Assembly: GCF_963678635.1 (NCBI RefSeq)
Contig: NC_087068.1
Coordinates: 8,562,027-8,626,026, forward strand
From: Symsagittifera roscoffensis
Lineage: Eukaryota > Xenacoelomorpha > Acoela > Convolutidae
DNA length: 64,000 nt
Reading direction: 5' to 3'
Part shown: one piece after another, positions 57,036-64,000 of the stretch
Position numbering within the stretch: position 1 is the stretch's first letter
Layout: each line of letters starts with the position of its first letter
Made by a program: the position numbers and the translations under genes
Notes under the pieces: model-generated
Told to the model about the DNA's origin: nothing
Database searches by the model: none
What the model saw: only the letters and a program-made list of their open reading frames with translations

Positions 57036-58762
57036 TTTTTCGTTTGTTGACTGTTAATATATAACTATCAATATGTCTAATTGGTTGATTGCAATCATAT
57101 AGGTGTACTGGTTTGTGTTTATATTGCTTTTTTATTCTTTTTTTTCCTCTTTTTGATGAGTTTGAAGTTGTTTCTGAGTCGGAAAAATATAATTGATCAT
57201 GGATGGGGCAATTAATATTGATTGATTCTTTTAATTTGTATAGTTCGTCTAAACTGTTGGTTTCTGATTCGAAAAATGCGTTTCTATTTTTTGAAAATCT
57301 TTTTCATGTGATTTGTCTTTGTTTGCTTATAATTTTTCTTTTCATTGTTTATCGTTTTGTTCGAATGTATCCAACTGTTTGTGTATGTGGGGTTATTACA
57401 AGATCGTATTTTTGGTTGTATATTTCACAATTGTGTAAAACGATTGTTTGTTTACTTCCTAAATTTTTGAATGACATAAGGTTTAGGATGAGGGGTGCTA
57501 GAAGTTATTAGTGATTTTTATTTTCCCAGTTTGTTAGTCCTTACGATTTTTTGGTTAGCTTAACCTGGGTCTTTTTATTCAGGGTTGGAGAGAAAAGTAT
57601 ATCGATTCCGGAGAATGATTTTATACTTTCTTGTGGCTAGTCTAAGTTAAGGTGTTAACTAACTTAATCTTACTTAGGGGTAGTGATTGTGTTCAAGGGT
57701 TGGAGAACAGTAAATCGATCCACAAGGTTCAGGTATAATTAGAACGCAAGTAGTTTGTTAGATACTATTTTAAACTTACTAAGTCTAAGATCTATCCTGG
57801 GTCTGGTCAGAGGAGGGTTCAAATGAAGCATGAATAACCGAAGTTCTGCACTGTTTAGCCTCATTTGAATGGTGAGTGTTATTAAAAATTTCCATTAGTC
57901 ATGGGTCTTTTGAAAAGGTTGGGCAGTGAATCGACGTTTGAGGTCGTTAGACACTTGATAAGTGGGTGGGGAGAACAAAATAATTCTTTTTGATCCAAGG
58001 ATAAGCCTTGATGATCAGAATTTAAAATTAATGAGATAGAAAATTTGTTAAGATCCAAGGATAAGCCTTGATGATCTAGTTTAAAATTAAGTAAATTTAA
58101 GTTTAAAATGGTTTAAATTTATTTGGTAAAACGTTTTAGTTTTTTTTTGATGTTAGTTGGCTTATGATTGCTGTTATGTTTAGGTGATGAAGCTGGATGA
58201 TTTATAGTTACTAACAATTATAGTTACTAACAAGATGATTTATAGTTAGTAACAGGATGATTTATAGTTACTAACAATTAATTGTCATGCTACTAATTTT
58301 TATTTATATTTTCAATAAATATTTTTCAAATATGTTTTATATAATACTGCAGAAGTTAAGGGAACGATTTTAGATCTTTTTATCAATCGTTATTGTACTT
58401 TAGTAATTTTGTTTAGCGCCTGAAATAATTATTGAAGGTTTACTTTAAAAATTTTATGTTTGCAAATGAAAATCTAAATTCATTTCTAAAAAAAAATAAG
58501 ATTCTAAATAAAAAAGTTTGTGTTGGTTTTTGCCGTACAACCATGAAAATAAATGGTAAGTTTCTACGTAGTCGTATGTCGTCTCTTGTCCGAGGTCTTC
58601 TTCCAATACCGGTTAGTTCTCGTATTGTGCGGAATAGCGGCTCTGATCTTCTGAGTCGTAGAGACATTTCAATTAAGTTATTATCGTGTAACATTTTGAA
58701 AATGTTTTGTCTATTTTCTAATCTATATTTGGTTAATTCTAAGCTATTAAGGTCTTATTCGA
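57036..58762 (-). other. G2 leader with internal repeats
   Basis: About 1.7 kb between PBS and gag, largely non-coding. It holds a duplicated GATCCAAGGATAAGCCTTGA unit (about 57993 and 58051), three to four GATGATTTATAGTTACTAAC units (58195-58275) and two GGTTGGAGA...GTA..TCGATTC/C segments near 57585 and 57700. A minus-strand 84-codon frame at 58694-58440 starts with an Arg-rich stretch (MSLRLRRSEPLFRTIRELTG) and could be a small leader ORF. Long structured leaders serve packaging or translation in retroelements; no function is shown here. Confidence 0.5.
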
Positions 58763-58779
58763 GACTTATGGTCGCACCA
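58763..58779 (-). other. G2 primer-binding site
   Basis: TGGTGCGACCATAAGTC, two bases after the 5' LTR end ...AACTCA in element sense. tRNA not identified. Confidence 0.6.
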
Positions 58780-58781
58780 GA

Positions 58782-59183
58782 TGAGTTTGGTCCTTGAGGT
58801 CCCAAAAATTTTGAATAGGGTACACCGTCTGCTCGTCACGCTATCTTAATTTCGGCCGGATAGATTCGTGCAACTTCTTAGTCTAATACCGATCCTAATC
58901 TTACTCTTATATCTACTAGTCTCAGGGTGTTTAACTAGTCTCTGCTAGGCTCAATAGATCTAGAGTATACTGGCTTATTGCAACTGCTGAAGTTCTCTTG
59001 GAGAGGTAACTAATTTCTAAGTTAAATTCAAATCTCTCTGGTGCTGAAGTTACAAGTAATTTCAGCACTTTCAAATAAGTGGGTTGTTAGTTAGATAGAT
59101 TATGATTGGTTAATATTAAATATTTTACAGTGGTAAAATATCTAATTTATCCAATTATAAAATGTAGTTTAGATCAGGTTCCA
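58782..59183 (-). repeat. G2 5' LTR
   Basis: Partner of 45423-45830, 402 bp, TGAGTTTGGTCCTTGAGG start and TCAGGTTCCA end. Confidence 0.9.
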
Positions 59184-59189
59184 AAACCC

Positions 59190-59258
59190 TTCCTATGAAA
59201 ATCCTTCCCCTATGAAAATCTTTCCCCAATGAAAATCCTTCCCCTACTAAAAATCTAC
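59190..59258. repeat. Short tandem repeat CCTATGAAAATCCTTCCC
   Basis: Four imperfect copies of a 17-18 bp unit directly beyond the G2 LTR, in host DNA. Confidence 0.8.
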
Positions 59259-59346
59259 ATCTGCGAGATGATTTTGGCATGAGAAAGACTAATGGGCGTT
59301 TTTAATTTTTTTCTAATGTTTTTCTAATTGTTTGAATTGAATAAAG

Positions 59347-61113
59347 ACGTCACCGGGCAAGCCGACGAAATTGGATTGGTCAACTATGGATGCTTATACA
59401 TTCCAGCGACAGAATTCGATCATATTTACATAATCAAGAGCATAAACAATCTAAATCGACCAAAAGATATATTGCGTACATTGACACAGCAAGTTCGAGA
59501 ACTGTCAGATATGGGCATTGATGAAAGTCGGCAGATAACGATTATAGGATGGCTCGACAAAAAAATTCAAAAATCGAAGGCAGAAACCAAGATTCGGCCC
59601 GAGAAAAGTGATTTCTCTATTAGCTTCACTCGAGATCTTTCATCCGAAATACAGTCACAGGAAAACGGAAGAGTGCGCCAACAATTCGGCAATGTAGTCC
59701 CCCTGTTGATGAACTCAAACCGATACAAAAACAGCTTCCAAGAGGTAGAGTACAAACTTTGTCCCTGTCCGCTTAAAGCTACAGCAATCAACGATCTCGA
59801 ATTGTTAAACGTTGAAGATGTTATTTCTTTGTGCCGTGAATATTACCCTGACAAACGAAACCAGCAGTACTGGTTACCCCATAAGGATGCGTTCCCGGAC
59901 AGTTTGCTCCACAAAACTGATGATAAAGGGCAACTAAAACCTCTGGAAGAATCTGGAACTTATATAGGAGAAGTAAAGGAGTTCATTAAATTTGTTGACA
60001 TCAAAAACATTTGTGGAGTTTTTATCAAAGACTTCAGACACCAGAATGCGCAAAAAATCTTTCAAGAAGATTCGTGCATTGGCAACTTTCAGTTTGACTG
60101 GTTGCTTCTCGGCGCCGACAAAGTCTTTCTCTTTGAAGTAGGAATGACTAAAAACGAAGACTGCCCTGAAACAACGCTCAACAACAAGATCGAACAGTGT
60201 GCTACAAAAATCATTCCAAACTTCGCTTTGATCCTCCACTCAATAACGTTGGAGTGGAATTTGATCCAAAATTCCAGGTAACAGCATATATTTTTTTTGG
60301 AGTTTGGTCTGTAAAAAAAAACCATCCCGAGATTATATATTCAGCTCTTTCTTCAAAATTCAGAACAATAATCTTACTTTTAACTTTTGCTGTTTTTAGG
60401 CAGACGGGAAGCCCAGCCGTCTTCGATGAATTTTTCAGGAACAGTGTAGAAACTGTTGTGCTTTTACCCAATATCAGCCTTCAAGTATTCACTTCTATAA
60501 TCGAAAATGACTGTTCCAAAAGCCCTTCACTTAAGCAAACCCTAAAAAAGTACAGTGAGTTAGTTCAAAAAATTACATTCGTAGTGCGATCCGGCGACAC
60601 ATCCGATTATAAAGTGGCACAAATTGCATCAGAAAACGATACTTGGAAAATAAAACCAAGTTTGTTAGTTTCTGACTTCTTCACTGGAATTAATAAGAAA
60701 AACTGCGACCTGCTTTTGTATGTCTCGTCTCTTCTTATTTTGTCCTGTCTTGCTGCTTCAATGCGGGATCTGAATCAAAGGATTGAGGTGGATGATCGGG
60801 ACAAAGAAGCTCATTCAGCATGGAAAGAGAAAAACAAGTATCCACAATTCGACAACATCGTTTTAAGCCCTCAGCAGTATTATATTTTGCAAAAGAATCC
60901 AAAGTTTTTGGTGATCCACGGGACGCCAGGAACGGGAAAATCTTTGATGCTGCTGGCGAAAGCACAAATGATGGCCAAAGAAGACGACGTAGAAAACATT
61001 TTGTTCATGTTCGATCAAACTCAGCGTGGATTTAAGACATGGCTGGAACTTCGAATAGACGCAAGCGCAGATGAATTGAAAAGAAAGTATCAAATAGTTG
61101 ACTTGGATTATAG
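59347..61113 (+). CDS. NERD-like / superfamily-1 helicase gene (partial, two exons)
   Basis: Exon A 59347-60277 and exon B 60400-61113, joined by a 122-bp GT-AG intron in matching phase. Exon A must begin at an acceptor (about AATAAAG/ACGTC) because TAA precedes the frame at 59325. Exon B ends at AG/GTGAGT, with an in-frame TGA just inside the intron. So 5' and 3' exons are missing or outside. Exon A ends with a NERD-like nuclease fold: FIKDFRHQNAQKIFQE then FQFDWLLLGADKVFLFEVGM (D and E of a PD-(D/E)xK site; the usual E-x-K is E-V-G here). Exon B carries a Q-motif-like LSPQQYYILQ and a perfect Walker A (VIHGTPGTGKSLM), as in UvrD/SF1 helicases; motifs II-VI would lie downstream. NERD plus SF1 helicase is known in bacteria and in some animal gene families of unknown role. 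About 548 codons visible, with no stops. Confidence 0.7.
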
Positions 61114-61169
61114 GTGAGTTGAAATCTAAAAAAAAATTTGTTCTGACTACTTTCGACGAACACCTAATC

Positions 61170-61362
61170 GAGGTGTGTTTTTCGGACCAATTTAACTTTT
61201 TATCTAGCCATTTTTGACGGAATTTTGTTATACCATCTGAAAGGTATTCTTCACCTGAGCTCAAATTTAAAACAATAATATCCTTTTGATTCGTTTTTGT
61301 TAAGTTATGTGATTAACAATTAAAGATTGCCAATTTGGTTAATTTGGGACAGTTAACGAGCG
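61170..61362 (+). repeat. Partial R repeat copy
   Basis: Shares CTAGCCATTTTTGACGGAATTTT, TTCACCTGAGCTCAAATTT, AAAGATTGCCAATTTGG and GGGACAGTTAACG with the other R copies; both terminal hairpins are missing. Strongly diverged. Confidence 0.6.
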
Positions 61363-61364
61363 AT

Positions 61365-61406
61365 GAATTCAATTGGGAACATTAAAAAATGTTCCCAATT
61401 GAATTC
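61365..61406. repeat. Perfect 18-bp inverted repeat
   Basis: GAATTCAATTGGGAACAT, a 6-base TAAAAA-type loop, then its exact complement ATGTTCCCAATTGAATTC. It directly follows the R remnant. Confidence 0.9.
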
Positions 61407-61865
61407 TGGCATACTATCAACTCTAATTAAACACGTTACTATACGCTTATTAAATCACTTTGTGTTTTAAATAGCGCGTGACTGTCTTCCAACTAACGCG
61501 CTACTTAGTTGAACACTAAGTGAATGACAAGGAAACAGGTTTGATCTAGACAGTGAACTTATTAACGAGCTTAGCAAACAAAATGAAGGCAATTTGGCGG
61601 GTAATTGAACGCATTATGTGGTAGAAGAGTAATTGTTTGACCACTTGCTTGCCCTCAAACAATAATAAGGCTACTCGCTGAAAAAAAAACTATCCCAATG
61701 TGCATCTTACAATTTTCCGCTAATTGCATGCCTTGCTTCTGCTTTGTTTGTTTTACTGTCTTTCAAAGTTGTTTGTAAATACACGGCCGCATCCTTGTCA
61801 TTCGCCGAACACCACTCCGTAGACTTAACGGACAGTCGGAACTTCATTGCGTCGCGCGGCACAAT

Positions 61866-62201
61866 TTAGTCTTTTTTCGGTTTTAGTTCAAATAACTCAG
61901 ATTCGGATTGTAAGTGGTCCATTGCAACAAGTGTCGTCTGCAGCCTTTTTTGACAGTGGCCAGTGGTTTTACTAGAAACGCGACAATTTGCAACGAAAGA
62001 CAATCGTGACAAAATAATTGCAAAAAATTGAGGAGAACACCAAGTGCTGAAATTTGAAGAAAAAAAACAAACAACTTCAAAATTTTGGTTCAAAGTTACC
62101 GGTGGGTGCGTTGCGCGCGCGTCGCTGCTTTGCGGCAATGACCGGTTCTTAGTTTTGTATTGAATCTCAACCTCTGTTGGACCGACTACAGCCTTGAGCA
62201 T
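61866..62201 (-). other. Candidate 111-codon ORF
   Basis: ATG at 62201 opens MLKAVVGPTEVEIQYKTKNR and the frame ends VAMDHLQSESELFELKPKKD. Local GC is higher than the flanks. A GTAACT...TTTCAG pair inside could be a 53-bp intron, and a GTGAGT...TTTATTTAG pair lies upstream at about 62312-62281, so a small spliced minus-strand gene is possible. No recognised domain; it could be chance. Confidence 0.3.
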
Positions 62202-64000
62202 ATTGTGAGTTGTTATCGAAACGTATTTCCAAGTTCTCTTTTGTTGGATGTGTTACATTAGGATTTATTCCGAGCTGTTCTAAATAAACAGATGCGGAAA
62301 CAATTACTCACCTTGAAATGGTCTGGGAAAAGAATTGATATTAAATAGATTTTAAAGTGTAAACATTTCGGGTAAAACAATTGAATTTTACGCATTTTCA
62401 AAATTCAACTTTTAAATTAATGGATTATAATTGGTTTCTTTCACAAGAATACTCAAAAAAATGAAGTTTTCTTTTTGTTGGAATCAACTTTTTTTATACA
62501 AATTTTCATCAGCATCGAATAATTTGTTCGATAAAAACGCATTCTATTTGAAAATTTTCTGAAATGATTTAAAAATCGGGTTTGCACTTATTTTTTCAAA
62601 AAAAAATGCGTGTATCAATCATATCAACTTAGAATTAAACCAACAAAAAGAAAGGTCGAATCTCATAACATATTTCTGGGGGATATGGATTATTTAAAAA
62701 TAACAGAATTTTTTCAATGTTTTATATTACGACTAAAATCAATTTCTGAGATCTACTTAAACAGTCTAAAGATCCAATTTTGGATTGATTGGTAGGAAAA
62801 AAAATAGCGTTCCCATCGCCGAATCACTGAGTGGTATGGTGCATATTATGTATATTATTTTTTTAGTTTTAATGAAAAAAAAACTTTCATTTAAAAAGAT
62901 TGTTGATTAATGAAAAATGTATGTACATTCGCTGAAACAAAGCAAAAAAAATATCAAATAACATCTGACAATAAAATGAGTGAAATTAACAATGCTAAAT
63001 GTCATATGAGTATATAAAACAATTCCCCCAATTTTTCCATAGGCTGCCACTTTTTTATCTTGAAGGTACAGTTTATAAAAAAAGAAAATCTGAAGTCTGA
63101 ATTTAATTGTAATATTTGTTAGAGCGTTCGCGAGTTTATTGTGTTCGAGTACACTGTTAAAAATTGATCGAGCTCTCATAAAAGAATAATTTTTCAAAAA
63201 AATTATTATTGTTTTGTTGTTTGACGATGAGTCTTTTTGTTCGATAATGCTCACTTAGATGATTTCGAAAATCCAAAATGATACAGGGTGAATGAAACAA
63301 GTTTTTTCAAATTTTCAAGAAACAGCAAAACATTCTCCATTTAAGGAACTACCTATCAGGTAACATTTTCTACGTTTTTCTTTCAAATCAGAAGAAGAAT
63401 CGTAGTTTTTACAGCCCAACCTACTGGTTTTTCAGGTGAAATTATTGATTTTGTCTTTAGCGCATTCGTTAGTAGCCATCTGGTCTTTAATAGAATTTTT
63501 TAGATAGATTGTAAAGTTATATTAAAAAATGCCATTTTTCTTAATATAATTTTTTTGTCAATATAAATGATCAAAAAAGTAATCAATTATTTTTACTTGT
63601 GATGCAGAACAAAAAAAAATTTTGAACGAGCGTTTTGATCAGGGGCCATTTTCCCGTAATTAAATCAAAGCGGTACTTATAAACAAAGGCAGCTGGTTGC
63701 TCTGCTTAGAATAATCGACCTCTTTCACTAAAAACTGCAAAAAAATGATTTTTTTTTCAGTTCATTATTTTTTTGTGCATGTGATGTAATGAAAAAAATA
63801 CAGCAACGGTTATTAAGTTAGTATATTAAGACTACTCGAAAACAGTTGTCTTCAAATAATAAATTTTTTCCGAGAAAACTTTGAAAAACTTTTTAGTTTT
63901 TTTTTTGCACAATTTTTTTGTTCAAAAACCTTTTGCCGAGCAATAGTTTATGAAGCTTTCAAAATTAGTTCTCGGTATCAGAGTTTCAATTTCTTTATAT
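62202..64000. other. AT-rich intergenic to window end
   Basis: No supported gene or repeat. Short ORFs on both strands have homopolymer-driven composition. Confidence 0.4.

Larger units (their letters stand above)
45423..59183 (-). mobile_element. Ty3/gypsy element G2, AT-rich, TG...CA LTRs
   Basis: A 13.8 kb LTR retrotransposon on the minus strand, bounded by ~405 bp direct LTRs that begin TG and end CA. A PBS-like TGGTGCGACCATAAGTC sits two bases inside the 5' LTR. Order in element sense: leader, gag, protease, RT, RNase H, integrase N-terminus, env-like fragment, Ser/Pro-rich 3' ORFs. LTRs are nearly identical except for a ~20 bp divergent patch near their start, so insertion is fairly recent, yet coding frames are broken many times and the integrase core is missing. 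I infer insertion of an already defective copy, or helper-dependent mobilisation. No clear target duplication was found. Confidence 0.9.
61114..61865 (+). other. Intron or flank of the helicase gene
   Basis: Starts at the donor 61114. Contains a partial R repeat and a perfect hairpin (separate entries). A weak coding-like reading (TAASLSFAEHHSVDLTDSRN, about 61772-61840, plus strand) could be a further exon but carries no helicase motif. Confidence 0.35.

Noticed and set aside
57993-58275. CRISPR-like spaced repeats in the G2 leader
   Set aside because: Few copies, irregular spacing and eukaryotic retroelement context; no cas genes.
58432-58797. 121-codon plus-strand ORF next to the G2 5' LTR
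   Set aside because: Antisense to the element, no domain, and AT-driven composition in its first half; the Arg-rich minus frame is at least as plausible.
59347-61113. Bacterial contamination as the source of the NERD/helicase sequence
   Set aside because: A clean phase-matched GT-AG intron, further splice donors and continuity with eukaryotic repeats argue for a genuine nuclear gene.

Overview
The window is nuclear DNA of an invertebrate animal. The evidence is AT-rich intergenic sequence, short GT-AG introns (65, 150 and 138 bp in one gene, 122 bp in another), a poly-C2H2 zinc-finger gene, and several classes of metazoan retroelement. I cannot name the species. Only two host genes are clear: a C2H2 zinc-finger gene (3828-6904, minus strand, four exons, 907 aa by my splice model) and the middle of a NERD-like/superfamily-1 helicase gene (59347-61113, plus strand, two exons). 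The second gene is open at both ends.

Layout. 1-3110: degenerate tandem duplication with coding-like remnants. 3828-6904: zinc-finger gene. 7682-9135: array of a ~525 bp dispersed repeat (here R) plus a cluster of the palindrome TTTCAGATCTGAAA. 10003-12564: fold-back DNA, with a 0.4 kb inverted repeat enclosing a second fold-back element whose ends read CCCGGGTTGACC, and C/G-tract hairpins. 13128-13950: two tRNA-derived sequences and the 3' end of a non-LTR retrotransposon. 16196-16555: unidentified coding-like relic. 17578-18102: a full R copy. 19098-31404: a 12.3 kb Ty3/gypsy element on the minus strand with gag, protease, RT/RNase H, integrase, a retrovirus-like env and an extra ORF downstream of env. 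31594-33005: another R copy and two palindrome clusters. 33138-33377: orphan exon-like ORF. 33686-39728: very old plus-strand Ty3/gypsy relic. 40147-42710: fragments of a possible secreted-protein gene. 41572-45300: decayed minus-strand BEL/Pao relic. 45423-59183: a 13.8 kb, AT-rich minus-strand Ty3/gypsy element with TG...CA LTRs and an apparent deletion of the integrase core. 59347-61113: NERD/helicase gene. 61114-64000: intron-like and intergenic AT-rich DNA with one perfect 18-bp hairpin.

About half of the window is LTR retrotransposon of at least four lineages and ages. The two large elements keep recognisable LTR pairs and complete gene order, but every long ORF is interrupted, so neither looks autonomous. 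Their composition differs sharply: the 19-31 kb element is much more GC-rich than its surroundings, the 45-59 kb element is as AT-rich as the host. The most biologically interesting items are the NERD/helicase gene beside a recent LTR insertion, the extra ORFs in the two env-bearing elements, and the structured repeats (R and its associated CAGATCTG palindromes, nested fold-backs). All domain assignments are by eye; no searches were run.
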